Positions 1 to 8,026 of a stretch of DNA of 64,000 nucleotides are shown here, piece after piece. The DNA is taken from NCBI RefSeq assembly GCF_013170845.1, contig NZ_CP033367.1:3597001-3661000 (forward strand), given 5' to 3'. Source of the DNA: Mesorhizobium loti R88b (lineage in GTDB: Bacteria > Pseudomonadota > Alphaproteobacteria > Rhizobiales > Rhizobiaceae). Every line of letters starts with the position of its first letter. The stretch's first letter is position 1. The notes beneath the pieces were generated by a model, which saw nothing but the letters and a program-made list of their open reading frames with translations, did no database searches and was not told the origin of the DNA. The position numbers and the translations under genes are program-made.

Positions 1-121
1 GCGCAAGCTGTTCCTCGACAGCTACACCGCCAAGGTCACCCAAGCCTATCCCAGAACCGCGAACGGCAAGGTCTTGCTACGTTTCCCGCGAATTTTCATT
101 GTCGCCAAGCGGGCCGGTTAG
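1..121 (+). CDS. C-terminal end of a trans-aconitate 2-methyltransferase-like protein (partial)
   Basis: An open frame enters from outside the window and ends at TAG 119-121, giving 39 residues. The tail contains AYPR, then [10 protein letters not shown] and IFIVAKR, which matches the C-terminal end of Tam-type SAM-dependent methyltransferases as I remember them ([15 protein letters not shown]). Tam methylates trans-aconitate, an inhibitory by-product of the citric acid cycle. The SAM-binding core lies outside the window, so the call rests on the tail alone. Another small-molecule methyltransferase of the same family cannot be excluded. Confidence 0.5.
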   Translation, partial: RKLFLDSYTAKVTQAYPRTANGKVLLRFPRIFIVAKRAG

Positions 122-232
122 GAAAGAATATCCAACTCACCTCGGCCGAGCTGCGGCCGCTTGACCCGGTTTCGCGGCCATGGCCAACTCCTCACGCGGG
201 TCATGGCGGCCCGCGTGGGCAGGGGGGTAATG

Positions 233-568
233 ATGACTTTGAAAAGATTGCTTTACGGCGGCGGCGTCTGCGCGGCGGCACTTCTGGCGTTCTCGGTTTC
301 AGCCGAGGCCAAGCGGGCGCGCTGCTTCACCACGGATGACGGCTATTTCGCGTGCAGCTATCGCGCGATCGATGATGCCGGCAGTTTCCGAATCTCGGCG
401 CCGGGTTATCCGACCTATGTGCTGGAGATCGACGGGCCAGGCTTTGCCTATGGCTATGTCAATCTTGGCCGCCGCAACGTGCCGTTGCCGGGACAGTATG
501 TGCGCAGCCGAGACGACGGCGCCTGCTGGAACAACCCGCAGACCAACACCAAGCTGTGCGCCTGGTGA
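233..568 (+). CDS. Small secreted protein of unknown function
   Basis: The product is about 111 residues. It starts at one of two adjacent ATGs (230 or 233) behind an AGGGGGG ribosome site at 221-227; the second ATG has the better spacing. An open frame reaching back to 161 is not needed. Residues 1 to about 24 form a signal peptide (KR, a hydrophobic run, then SAEA) with likely cleavage before KRARCF. The mature part has four cysteines (CF, CSY, CWN, CAW), which suggests two disulfides in the periplasm. I recognise no family. The coding quality and ribosome site make it a real gene, but its function is unknown. Confidence 0.6.
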   Translation: MTLKRLLYGGGVCAAALLAFSVSAEAKRARCFTTDDGYFACSYRAIDDAGSFRISAPGYPTYVLEIDGPGFAYGYVNLGRRNVPLPGQYVRSRDDGACWNNPQTNTKLCAW

Positions 569-700
569 AGCCAGGTTCAAGCCGGCGTAAACTGTTGCCT
601 TAAGCTGGCGTAAACTGGCGCGATGAGAAAAAGTGTTGCGCCGAAGCGTTTCGGCGCCCACATGAAAACCGCAACGCCCGCGGATGGGACTGACTGAAAC

Positions 701-1822
701 ATGCATCGCGTCATCATCAGCGGCATCGGCGCTGAAATTCCTGGACCTGTCATCACCAATGAAGAGCTGGTCGAGAGCTTCAACAGCTGGGTCGACACGG
801 AGAATGCGCGGCGCCAGGGCACCGACGAGCCGCTCCTGCAGAAGTCCGACGCCGACTTCATTGTCCACGCCTCGGGTGTGAAATCCCGTCATGTCATCGA
901 GCGCGAAGGCATTCTCGATCCGACCCGCATGACGCCGCGCATTCCGGCGCGGCCCGACGATGCGTTGTCGCTGGAGGCAGAGTTCGGCGTCGCTTCGGCC
1001 AAAAAGGCGCTCGACCATGCGGGCCTAAAACCGTCGCAGATCGATCTGATCATCTGCTCGGCCTCGCACCATCAGCGGCCCTATCCGGCGATCGCCATCG
1101 AAATGCAGGAGGCGCTGGGCACGACGGGCGCCGGCTTCGACATGGGGCTTGGCTGTTCTTCCGCTGCCGCCGCTCTTCACATGGCAGTCAACCTGGTGCG
1201 CTCGGGCGCGCACAAGCGCATTCTCGTCACCACGCCGGAAATCATCACCGGCCATCTCAATTTCCGCGACCGCCAGACCCATTTCATCTTCGGCGACGCC
1301 TCGGTGTCGATGGTGGTGGAGGGCCTTGCCCAGGGCGACAAACGGCCGGGGCGTTTCGAGGTGCTGGACACGCGCCTCTGGACGCAGATGTCGAACAACA
1401 TCCGCACCAATCTGGGCTATCACACCCGCACCGCCCAGGATGATCCCTACATGATCAACCTGGAAGGCAATCTGATCAAGCAGGTCGGCAACAAGGTGTT
1501 CAAGGAAGTCACGGTCGCCGGGCAAAAATTCATCGTCGAGTTCCTGGCCGAGCACGGTCTGACGCCGCAGGCCGTCCGGCGCTTCTGGCTGCATCAGGCC
1601 AATGCGCGCATGAATGCGATGATCCTGAAACTGTCCTTCGGCCACGATGTCGACCACGATCGTGCGCCGATGGTGCTGGAACGGCTCGGCAACACGGCGG
1701 GCGCCGGCGCCATCGTCGCGCTGTCGGAGAACCATGCCGATATGAAGCCCGGTGATTTCGGCTTGATCTGCGCCTTCGGCGCGGGGTATTCGATAGGCGG
1801 CGCGCTTATCCGCATGCTTTAG
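701..1822 (+). CDS. Beta-ketoacyl-ACP synthase III family protein (FabH-like)
   Basis: This 373-residue thiolase-fold condensing enzyme carries the KAS III triad: Cys152 in GLGCSSAA, His298 in WLHQANAR and Asn331 in LGNTAGAG. The family condenses an acyl-CoA starter with malonyl-ACP. The protein is about 50 residues longer than canonical FabH (about 320). The extra length lies before the nucleophile, between residues about 30 and 90 (TENARRQG to RPDDALS), which usually alters starter choice. There is no plsX or other fatty-acid gene beside it, so it is probably an additional KAS III rather than the housekeeping FabH. The ribosome site before ATG 701 is weak. The reaction class is firm; the substrate is unknown. 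Confidence 0.85.
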   Translation: MHRVIISGIGAEIPGPVITNEELVESFNSWVDTENARRQGTDEPLLQKSDADFIVHASGVKSRHVIEREGILDPTRMTPRIPARPDDALSLEAEFGVASAKKALDHAGLKPSQIDLIICSASHHQRPYPAIAIEMQEALGTTGAGFDMGLGCSSAAAALHMAVNLVRSGAHKRILVTTPEIITGHLNFRDRQTHFIFGDASVSMVVEGLAQGDKRPGRFEVLDTRLWTQMSNNIRTNLGYHTRTAQDDPYMINLEGNLIKQVGNKVFKEVTVAGQKFIVEFLAEHGLTPQAVRRFWLHQANARMNAMILKLSFGHDVDHDRAPMVLERLGNTAGAGAIVALSENHADMKPGDFGLICAFGAGYSIGGALIRML

Positions 1823-2002
1823 GCATTTCGATATCGAGATGACGCTGGCCTGAAAGGGCCGTCGGACTTTCGAAATCCGCCCAGCGCCGCTTCGCGCCCG
1901 TCTTTCCACTCCCGTTCAGCCTGACCTGACCCTCGCACAGCCTGTGTCGGGGGTACTTCAGCTTGAACCAGCGCGATCTCGTTTCACAAAGGAGGTTTTC
2001 CG

Positions 2003-2419
2003 ATGATCGATGCCCGATGCAGTTGCGGCGCTCTCTCGCTGACGCTGCCAGGACCTTCAAAACTGGTGGTCGCCTGCCATTGCCTTGACTGCCAGCGCAG
2101 AACTGGCGCGCCCTTTGGCGTCGGCGCCTTCTATGCGGCCGATGCCGTTGCCATTTCCGGAACGCAGAAAGAGTTCACCCGCGATGCGGCAAGCGGCGGC
2201 AAGGTCCACTGCTACTTTTGCCCAAACTGCGGCTCGACGGTCTATTGGAAGGCCGACAGGCTGCCGTCGATGATCGGCGTCGCGATCGGAGCGCTGGCAG
2301 ACCCGAAAAACCCACGTCCCGTCAGGTCGATTTTCGAGCAGTCGAAACATGATTGGGTTCAGGTCGACGGCGCTGTCGATCATTTTTGGCAAAGCAGCGC
2401 GGCAGGGAAGTCCAGTTGA
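2003..2419 (+). CDS. GFA family (glutathione-dependent formaldehyde-activating enzyme-like) protein
   Basis: The product is 138 residues behind a strong AAAGGAGG site. The N-terminal CSCGALSL, central CHCLDCQRRTG and later CYFCPNCGS give the paired-cysteine zinc sites of the Mss4-like GFA fold. Founding members bind glutathione and were proposed to speed S-hydroxymethylglutathione formation, but most paralogues such as this one have no proven activity. It stands alone on the plus strand, converging on the membrane methyltransferase gene that ends 20 bases downstream. The family call is secure and the enzymatic role is not. Confidence 0.85.
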   Translation: MIDARCSCGALSLTLPGPSKLVVACHCLDCQRRTGAPFGVGAFYAADAVAISGTQKEFTRDAASGGKVHCYFCPNCGSTVYWKADRLPSMIGVAIGALADPKNPRPVRSIFEQSKHDWVQVDGAVDHFWQSSAAGKSS

Positions 2420-2438
2420 GCCGGCGTTCGACGCCGTG

Positions 2439-3008
2439 TCAGGCCGGCGCGAAGGGGACCAGCATCGGAACCCGCCTGGCATAGTCGTCATAGGCGCTGC
2501 CGAGTTCGCCGCGCAGGAAACGTTCTTCGAGCTTTGCTTTCATGACGATGCCGATGACCAGAAGAATGGCCCCGGCGACGCCCCAGATGGTGCCTTTTGC
2601 CGCCATGGTGGCCAGGAGGCCCAGCAGCAGACCGGTGTAGATCGGGTGACGGACGAGGCCGTAGGGGCCAGTGTCGATGACGCGGTGCTCAGCTTTAGCC
2701 GTCACCGTCCCAGACCACAGCCGGCCCAGATGCAGGCGCGCCCACCAGGAGAAGGCGAGGCCGATGGCGACCAGCACGACGCAGATCCAGGCCTCGGCCA
2801 GGCTCGGAAACCACAGGCGAAAGCGGCCGACATAGCCATGCGCAGGAATGAAGAACAGGATGATGCCAAGCACCAGCACCGCCCGGTAGGGGGCCTCGGC
2901 CCGGAAGCCGGCGCGTTTCTGCGCCTGGTCGGCCCAGAACGCAGCCGCGGCCCACGACACGACCCAGATCAGCCAAAGCAGCACCATTGCCGTTCCGGGA
3001 CGCATCAT
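2439..3008 (-). CDS. Isoprenylcysteine carboxyl methyltransferase (ICMT/PEMT-type) family membrane protein
   Basis: The product is 189 residues. ATG 3008 was chosen because GGAGG lies four bases upstream; the longer frame to 3227 has no such support. There are four or five membrane segments (LLWLIWVVSW, YRAVLVLGIILFF, AWICVVLVAIGLAF, a pair around LLLGLLATMAA and LLVIGIVM). The signature sits in the C-terminal half: GPYGLVRHPIYTG, then E and R in KLEERFLRGELG and YDDYARRVP. This is the SAM-binding region of the ICMT/PEMT/DUF1295 superfamily. The family methylates small or lipid substrates at the membrane, and the substrate here is unknown. Confidence 0.85.
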   Translation of the reverse strand: MMRPGTAMVLLWLIWVVSWAAAAFWADQAQKRAGFRAEAPYRAVLVLGIILFFIPAHGYVGRFRLWFPSLAEAWICVVLVAIGLAFSWWARLHLGRLWSGTVTAKAEHRVIDTGPYGLVRHPIYTGLLLGLLATMAAKGTIWGVAGAILLVIGIVMKAKLEERFLRGELGSAYDDYARRVPMLVPFAPA

Positions 3009-3120
3009 GAACCTCCGCCGACCTGTCTGGACCGTCACCATGAAGCCGGCACAGCGCGGCAGCAATGCGGCGGCGCCGGGGAACGGCTTTCCTGAGGTAA
3101 GAAGATCGTGATCTTCGCTC

Positions 3121-3519
3121 TCATTCAGCCGAACAGCTGAACATCCATTGCACGCCATACGCGTCGACCAGCATGCCGAAGCTGGTTCCCCAATATTGCC
3201 GCGCCAGGGGTACGGCGATCCGGCCACCGGCGGCCATGCGATCGAACAGCCTCCGCATCGCAGCCAGCTCGTCGAATTCCAGCATCATGGAGGAGCCTTT
3301 CATCGGCTCCGCATCGTCATTGTCGGAGGCGTGGAACAGCACGCCCGGACCCTCGAAACGCGCATGCAGGATTTTTCCACGCATGGTTTCGGTTCGCACC
3401 GGCATGTTGTTGTCGCCCCAGCGCAGCAGGATCGTTGCCCGGCCAAGGCCGCACTGTTCGTAGAAGGCCAGTGCCGGCTCGCAATCGGTGGTGAAGAACA
3501 GCGAAGGGGAGAGCCGCAT
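3121..3519 (-). CDS. VOC family (PhnB/glyoxalase-like) protein
   Basis: The product is 132 residues. The start at ATG 3519 follows AGGGAAAG and removes an unrelated N-terminal extension from the open frame. It begins MRLSPSLFFTTDCEPALAFYEQCGLG, the usual opening of PhnB-type VOC proteins, and ends with ARQYWGTSFGMLVDAYGVQW, where the DxxGxxW motif is conserved. Members include glyoxalases, dioxygenases and antibiotic-binding proteins. PhnB-type members lack a proven reaction. It sits 19 bases downstream of the tautomerase gene on the same strand and is probably co-transcribed with it. Confidence 0.8.
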   Translation of the reverse strand: MRLSPSLFFTTDCEPALAFYEQCGLGRATILLRWGDNNMPVRTETMRGKILHARFEGPGVLFHASDNDDAEPMKGSSMMLEFDELAAMRRLFDRMAAGGRIAVPLARQYWGTSFGMLVDAYGVQWMFSCSAE

Positions 3520-3538
3520 TCTATCTTTCCCTATCAGG

Positions 3539-3958
3539 TCAGTGCGCGGCGGTGGCTGCAGCGATGAGCGCGTCGCCGGTATATTGCCTGTCGCCGATGC
3601 CCCAGCCGCCATCGGGCGCGTTGACGATGTTGATCCAGGTGTTTTCAGGCTTGTGCCCGGGCACGCAGAGTTCGGCGACAATGCCGGCGGCATTGGTGAT
3701 GAAGGCGTTGCGGGCTTCAACCGAGCCAAGGCCGATATTGGGCAATTTCAACTCGACCATGACAACGGGCCGGTTGGCGCCGCCAGCATAGATGTGGCGC
3801 GGCGGCAGGACGTGGACGGTGCCGCCGACTATCGCGGTGAAAAATGAATTGCCGGTAGCGCCTGACGCCTCGATGAGAGCAGCACTCAGGCGCGGCAGGA
3901 TCTCGCGCTCTCCGACCTCTGTCAGTACGCCTTCCGGCGCGGTCACGGTGATTGGCAT
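3539..3958 (-). CDS. Tautomerase/MIF superfamily protein
   Basis: The product is 139 residues, starting at ATG 3958 behind AAGGAGAG. The mature protein would begin with Pro (MPITVTAPEG), the catalytic base of the 4-oxalocrotonate tautomerase/MIF superfamily once Met is removed. The length fits a tandem two-unit subunit rather than the 62-residue 4-OT. The segments PRHIYAGGANRPVVMVELKLP and WINIVNAPDGGWGIGDRQY resemble tautomerase_3-type proteins. It is divergent from the TetR regulator 120 bases away, which suggests that the regulator controls it. The substrate is unknown. Confidence 0.75.
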   Translation of the reverse strand: MPITVTAPEGVLTEVGEREILPRLSAALIEASGATGNSFFTAIVGGTVHVLPPRHIYAGGANRPVVMVELKLPNIGLGSVEARNAFITNAAGIVAELCVPGHKPENTWINIVNAPDGGWGIGDRQYTGDALIAAATAAH

Positions 3959-4015
3959 TTGGGCTCTCCTTGTCCTTGGGTTGCACGGCTTTGGCGGGAG
4001 CTTCCGGCTTGCCAT

Positions 4016-4070
4016 GTTTCGTATCAATTGTTACGTTATGCGAAGCAAGCAAGTCAACAGGTTTCGTATC
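4016..4070. promoter_or_regulatory. Candidate TetR operator: paired direct repeats in the divergent promoter
   Basis: The 10-base word GTTTCGTATC occurs at 4016-4025 and again at 4061-4070, 45 bases apart, in the 119-base gap between the divergent tautomerase and TetR genes. The match resumes at the two bases AT after one mismatch. The intervening DNA is AT-rich and contains TTACGTTATGCG. A pair of identical words at about four helical turns in a shared promoter suits binding by the adjacent regulator. TetR sites are usually palindromic, so the assignment is tentative. Confidence 0.4.
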
Positions 4071-4077
4071 GATCACT

Positions 4078-4707
4078 ATGAATAATTTGGAAAAGGCTAG
4101 GGGTGGTCGTCCCCGTGCGTTCGATCCCGACCGGGCGCTGGATGCGGCGATGCATCTGTTCTGGGAGCATGGCTATGAGGCGACGTCGCTGGCCATGCTG
4201 CGCGAGGCGATGGGGCTGACGCCGCCGCAGATCTACAACGCCTTCACCGACAAGGAGACTTTGTTTCGCAAGGCGCTGACGCGCTACCACGCGACGGAGA
4301 TCGGCTTTGCGCTGGACGCGCTGAGCGCGCCGGTATCGACGCGGGAGGCGATCCGGCGGTTGCTGCTCGGCGCCGCCGAGGCCTATTCCAGGCCGGGCAA
4401 GCCTGGAGGCTGCCTTTTCGTCAGCGGTGCGCTGGCAGCGTCACCGCAGGCGCAAGCCATTGCCGATGAGCTCAAGGCCTATCGCAAGGCGAGTGAAGCG
4501 GCGATCGCGGAGCGGTTGGCCAAGGGCAGGACGGCGGGCGATCTGCCCGAAAACCTCTCGGTCGAAGGCCTCGCCAAATACCTGGCCGGCGTCATGAACG
4601 GCATGTCGATCCAGGCGCGGGACGGCGCCTCGGTCGAAGAGTTGCGCATTTTGGCCCAAATCGCCCTTGCGGCCTTGCCGGGCGAAGGGCAAAAACGGAG
4701 AGCATGA
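4078..4707 (+). CDS. TetR/AcrR family transcriptional regulator
   Basis: The product is 209 residues from ATG 4078; the open frame extends upstream but crosses the repeat-bearing promoter. The N-terminus GGRPRAFDPDRALDAAMHLFWEHGYEATSLAMLREAMGL and IYNAFTDKETLFRKAL is a typical TetR DNA-binding domain (residues about 10-58). The rest is a helical ligand domain (residues about 80-200, TetR_C type). The stop overlaps the MOSC start by ATGA, so the two are co-translated. It probably controls itself, the MOSC gene and the divergent tautomerase. The ligand is unknown. Confidence 0.9.
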   Translation: MNNLEKARGGRPRAFDPDRALDAAMHLFWEHGYEATSLAMLREAMGLTPPQIYNAFTDKETLFRKALTRYHATEIGFALDALSAPVSTREAIRRLLLGAAEAYSRPGKPGGCLFVSGALAASPQAQAIADELKAYRKASEAAIAERLAKGRTAGDLPENLSVEGLAKYLAGVMNGMSIQARDGASVEELRILAQIALAALPGEGQKRRA

Positions 4708-5342
4708 TTCAAGGACAGAACGCCATGCTGGATCTCTTCCCCGAGGCGGAGAAGCCGGTCGAAATCATCCCGGCCAAGAAACTTTCCGCTCGCGCCGCAG
4801 CGCTCTATGTCGCGCCAGCGGATCACTTCCAGACACGTCCGGTGGAGGAATTGCGGCTCGGCTTCGACGGCATTTCGGGAGACTTCCATGCCGGGCCGAC
4901 GCGCCGCTCGGGCGGGCGCGAGCCCTGGTATCCGCGCGGCACCGAAATGCGCAATGAGCGCCAGCTTTCGATCGTGGCGGAAGATGAACTCGCCATTGTC
5001 GCCGAGCGGATGGGGCTGGCCGAGATCAAGCCGGAATGGATCGGCGCCAATCTGGTGGTCGAAGGCTTGCCAAAACTCTCCATGCTGCCGGCCGGCACGC
5101 TGCTGTTCTTCAAGGGCGGCGTGACCCTCAAGGTCGACGCACAGAACGGGCCATGTCGCCTCGCCGGGCGATCGACCGCTGAAAATGCGGGGATGGCCGA
5201 CATTGAAGCCGGCGCGCTGCTCTTTCCCAAAGTAGCCAAGCGGCTGCGCGGTCTCGTCGCCTGGGTCGAGAAGCCGGGCACGATCAGGGCCGGCGAAGAG
5301 ATTTCGGCGCGGGTGCCGGAGCAGTGGATTTATCAGGCGTAG
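4704..5342 (+). CDS. MOSC domain-containing protein
   Basis: The product is 212 residues. A second in-frame ATG at 4725 behind AAGGA is an alternative start. The MOSC core is seen in LGFDGISGDFHAG, the polar stretch GTEMRNERQLSIVAEDEL, IGANLVVEGLPKLSMLPAGTLLFF, and the conserved cysteine in QNGPCRLAG. MOSC domains carry sulfur or bind molybdenum cofactor and occur in mARC, YiiM and MoCo sulfurases. Here the domain is free-standing, as in YiiM-type proteins that detoxify N-hydroxylated compounds. Co-translation with a TetR gene suggests induction by a small molecule. Confidence 0.85.
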   Translation: MIQGQNAMLDLFPEAEKPVEIIPAKKLSARAAALYVAPADHFQTRPVEELRLGFDGISGDFHAGPTRRSGGREPWYPRGTEMRNERQLSIVAEDELAIVAERMGLAEIKPEWIGANLVVEGLPKLSMLPAGTLLFFKGGVTLKVDAQNGPCRLAGRSTAENAGMADIEAGALLFPKVAKRLRGLVAWVEKPGTIRAGEEISARVPEQWIYQA

Positions 5343-5377
5343 CCGCGCGTTTTGTCGTGGCCTGAGGGCAGGGGCTG

Positions 5378-5399
5378 CGCCGCCGCCTATGCGGCGGCG
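5378..5399. terminator. GC hairpin between convergent genes
   Basis: A perfect 9-base stem (CGCCGCCGC with GCGGCGGCG) has a CTAT loop and sits between the MOSC gene and the convergent SDR gene. There is no run of T on the plus-strand side; the reverse-strand reading has TTTTGCT further upstream. It may act as a weak bidirectional terminator or simply block read-through. Confidence 0.4.
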
Positions 5400-5417
5400 T
5401 AGCAAAAGCCGCTAGCT

Positions 5418-6257
5418 TCAGTCCTTGCGGTTCTTCTTCGCGCCTTGCGCCATGATGGACACGTGGTCCCACTTGTCCCAGGTGGCGAGGCGGTTGGCGT
5501 ATTCCTGGCGGATCATCGGCAGGCCGCCATCGCCGAAGAACACGCGCAGCGGCGGCTCGGCGGCGTCGACGATGGCCAGCATCGCAGGACCGGTGGCCTC
5601 GGGATCGCCAGCGACCGAGTTGGCGCGGCGCTCGGCCATCTTGGCGCGGGCCGGCGCGTAGGCCTCGATCGGCTTGGAGACCTTGGCGGAGGCGCCCGAC
5701 CAGTCGGTGGAGAAGCCGCCCGGCTCGACCAGCGTGACATGGATGCCGAATTCCGCGACCTCGATGCTGAGCGACTGGCTGAAGGCTTCCAGTGCCCATT
5801 TCGAGGCGTGGTAGAGGCCGAGCGAGGCAAAGGCGTTGACGCCGCCGATCGATGAGATCTGGATGATGTGGCCGGAGCGCTGCGCCCGCATGATCGGCAA
5901 TGCGGCCTGCGTGACCCAGAGCGCGCCGAACACATTGGTTTCGATCTGGTCGCGGGCTTCCTGTTCGCTGACTTCCTCGATGGCGCCGAAATGGCCGTAG
6001 CCGGCATTGTTGATGACGACGTCGAGCCGGCCAAAGCGCTTGTGGGCTTCAGCGACAGCGGAATCGACGGCCTTCTTGTCGTTCACGTCGAGCTTTATCG
6101 CGGCGATGTTGTCGCCATACTTTTCGACGAGATCGGCGAGCGTGCCGGCGTCACGGGCGGTCGCGGCAACGCGGTCGCCACGCGCCAATGCGGCTTCTGC
6201 CCAGACGCGGCCAAAACCCTTCGACGATCCGGTGATGAACCAAACCTTTGATGTCAT
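5418..6257 (-). CDS. Short-chain dehydrogenase/reductase (classical SDR)
   Basis: The product is 279 residues from ATG 6257, trimmed from a longer open frame. It has the cofactor motif TGSSKGFGR at the N-terminus, NNAGYG, the catalytic Ser in ISSIGG and YHASK as the Tyr-Lys pair, and then VEPGGFSTDW. TARDAGTL after the second strand suggests NADP preference. The length and motifs fit the oxidoreductase group often annotated as SDR family NAD(P)-dependent oxidoreductase. No neighbour suggests a substrate, since the flanking MOSC and transaminase genes are separate units. Confidence 0.9.
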   Translation of the reverse strand: MTSKVWFITGSSKGFGRVWAEAALARGDRVAATARDAGTLADLVEKYGDNIAAIKLDVNDKKAVDSAVAEAHKRFGRLDVVINNAGYGHFGAIEEVSEQEARDQIETNVFGALWVTQAALPIMRAQRSGHIIQISSIGGVNAFASLGLYHASKWALEAFSQSLSIEVAEFGIHVTLVEPGGFSTDWSGASAKVSKPIEAYAPARAKMAERRANSVAGDPEATGPAMLAIVDAAEPPLRVFFGDGGLPMIRQEYANRLATWDKWDHVSIMAQGAKKNRKD

Positions 6258-6390
6258 GATGTGGAATCCTTGCCCCTGCGGGCGTGATTTTCGGGTGAAA
6301 GCGGAGGCTTCTCCGCTTTCGGGCATATACGGCCTGTCGCGTGATTTTCCAGAGGCGAGGGGAAATCTTTTTGAACAAGCCGTCTAGCTA

Positions 6391-7353
6391 TCAGGGGTAA
6401 TTCACCTGGCTCGACCACGCCGGGTGATCATGCTTTTGCCAATAGAGCGCCATCAGCCGGCTGGTGATCGGCCCGACCTTGCCTTCGGCGATCGCCGCGC
6501 CATCGATCTCAGTCACCGGCATGATGCCGCCGGCGGTCGAGGTGATGAAGACCTCGTCGGCCGCCTTGAGCGCGGCGACGCTGACATCGGCAGCCTTTGC
6601 GACGAGCCCTTCCTCGCCACTGAGATCGAAGACGGTGCGCCTTGTAATGCCGGGCAGCACGCCGATGGCCGGCGTCGACAGTTTGCCGTCCTTGACGCAG
6701 AAGACGTTGAAGCCCGGGCCCTCGGCGACATTGCCGTTGAAGTCGAGAATGAGCGCTGTCTCGGCGCCGCGGTCATAGGCGTCGTAGAGGCCGCGCACGA
6801 GGTCGAGCCAGTGGTAGTTCTTGATCGCCGGATCGATCGAGGCCGGCGGGATACGCATCTTGTCGCTAACGGCCACGTGCAGGCCGCGCTGCAATTGTTC
6901 TGCATTGGCGACCGAGCCGAACGGCACGGCGAACGCCATGAAACGGTTGATCGCGTGGCGCGGGTCGCGGCTGAAGGTCGGCGAAGCGCCGCGCGTGCAC
7001 AGCATCTCAACATAGGCGGCGCGATGGCCGGAAAGTGCTGTGCAATTGTGCAGGATCTCGGTCACCTCGTCGCGATCGAAGGGAATTGTCATGCGCAGCT
7101 TTTCCAGCCCGCCGAAAAAGCGGTCGAGATGCAGATCGAGGCGGAAGAAGCGGCCGTTCCAGACATGGACGGTGTCGTAGGTGGCGTCGGAATGCAGAAA
7201 ACCCCAATCCAGCACCGACACCTTGGCTTGCGACATCGGCAAATATTGGCCGTCGAGGAAGGCGATGCCGTCGGGATAGGAATGCGGGTCGACGTGGCGG
7301 TCGCTCACTGCGGGCAGTGGTTTTGAAGCCCGTGTTGCCGTCGTCTGGTCCAT
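6391..7353 (-). CDS. Class IV aminotransferase, (R)-amine transaminase-like
   Basis: The product is 320 residues from ATG 7353, behind GAGGAGG. Fold-type IV PLP motifs are clear: Lys178 in PAIKNYHWLDL is the Schiff-base lysine, with VAEGPGFNVFCVKDGKL, LPGITRRTVFD and ITSTAGGIMPV. The N-terminal DWGFLHSDATYDTVHVWNGRFF and LHLDRF closely follow the remembered pattern of (R)-selective omega-transaminases (HSDLTY, VW.G.FRL..HLDR) and lack the branched-chain transaminase YxxxxR pattern. It would move an amino group between an (R)-amine or D-amino acid and a keto acid in the cytoplasm. The class is firm; the (R)-amine specificity is an inference. Confidence 0.85.
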   Translation of the reverse strand: MDQTTATRASKPLPAVSDRHVDPHSYPDGIAFLDGQYLPMSQAKVSVLDWGFLHSDATYDTVHVWNGRFFRLDLHLDRFFGGLEKLRMTIPFDRDEVTEILHNCTALSGHRAAYVEMLCTRGASPTFSRDPRHAINRFMAFAVPFGSVANAEQLQRGLHVAVSDKMRIPPASIDPAIKNYHWLDLVRGLYDAYDRGAETALILDFNGNVAEGPGFNVFCVKDGKLSTPAIGVLPGITRRTVFDLSGEEGLVAKAADVSVAALKAADEVFITSTAGGIMPVTEIDGAAIAEGKVGPITSRLMALYWQKHDHPAWSSQVNYP

Positions 7354-7511
7354 CGAAGCCTCCTCTCGCACAAGGCGGATCAGTAGCCTACCGGCCCCGG
7401 ACAGGGGGCATAGAGCCAGCCGCCCGGTGCTGTTCGTCCTCCACAACGAACGGGCTCGATACATCAGATTAGAGTTGCCTTATGGTCGTGGTCGCTGAGT
7501 TGGAGGGGGAT

Positions 7512-8021
7512 ATGGGTAGGCTTGGGATCGTTATCGCAGTTTTGTCGATTTTCGCCGCCGCGAGCGAGGCCAGCGCGCAATGCGCGAAGGAGGGCGACGA
7601 ACTCTGCCAGAATGGCCAGACCTATCGCTGCGAGAAGACCGGCAGCGAATTGACGCCGATCTTCCAGAACGTGCCTTGCGTCGTGAATGTGCCGGCGCCG
7701 TCTCTGATCGGCACCTGGGTCGGCAGCGGCCACCAGAGCCCTGCCGGCGATGCCGGCGCCGACTGGTCGATCGCCATGACGATTGGGGATGGCAGTGCGT
7801 CGATCGATTATCCCTCACTCGGCTGCGGCGGATCGTTGTCGCAGACGTCGAGGGATGACACGTCGGCACAATTCCATGAGAGCATCACCTACGGCCAGGA
7901 CAAGTGCATCGATGGCGGCGACATCACCGTCCGGTTCTTCAAGGGGAACCTGTCCTGGACCTGGGTCGGCCAGGCCGAAGGGCAACCGTACAATGCGATC
8001 GCCGTGCTGACCCGGCAATAG
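7512..8021 (+). CDS. Secreted cysteine-rich protein of unknown function
   Basis: The product is 169 residues, starting at ATG 7512 because GGAGGGGG lies just upstream; the upstream ATG at 7482 would spoil the signal peptide. Residues 1-21 (MGRLGIVIAVLSIFAAASEASA) are a signal peptide. The mature part opens with a small Cys-rich module (QCAKEGDELC, YRCEKTG, NVPCVV). A second domain starting at IGTWVGSGHQSP resembles a lipocalin-like single-domain beta fold (GTWVGxG, then SWTWVGQAEGQPY near the end). I do not recognise the family. Confidence 0.6.
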   Translation: MGRLGIVIAVLSIFAAASEASAQCAKEGDELCQNGQTYRCEKTGSELTPIFQNVPCVVNVPAPSLIGTWVGSGHQSPAGDAGADWSIAMTIGDGSASIDYPSLGCGGSLSQTSRDDTSAQFHESITYGQDKCIDGGDITVRFFKGNLSWTWVGQAEGQPYNAIAVLTRQ

Positions 8022-8026
8022 CCGGT

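Noticed and set aside
584..617. The word GGCGTAAACTG twice, 23 bases apart, after the first secreted protein gene
   Set aside because: Only two short copies and no regulator nearby, so it is too weak to call.
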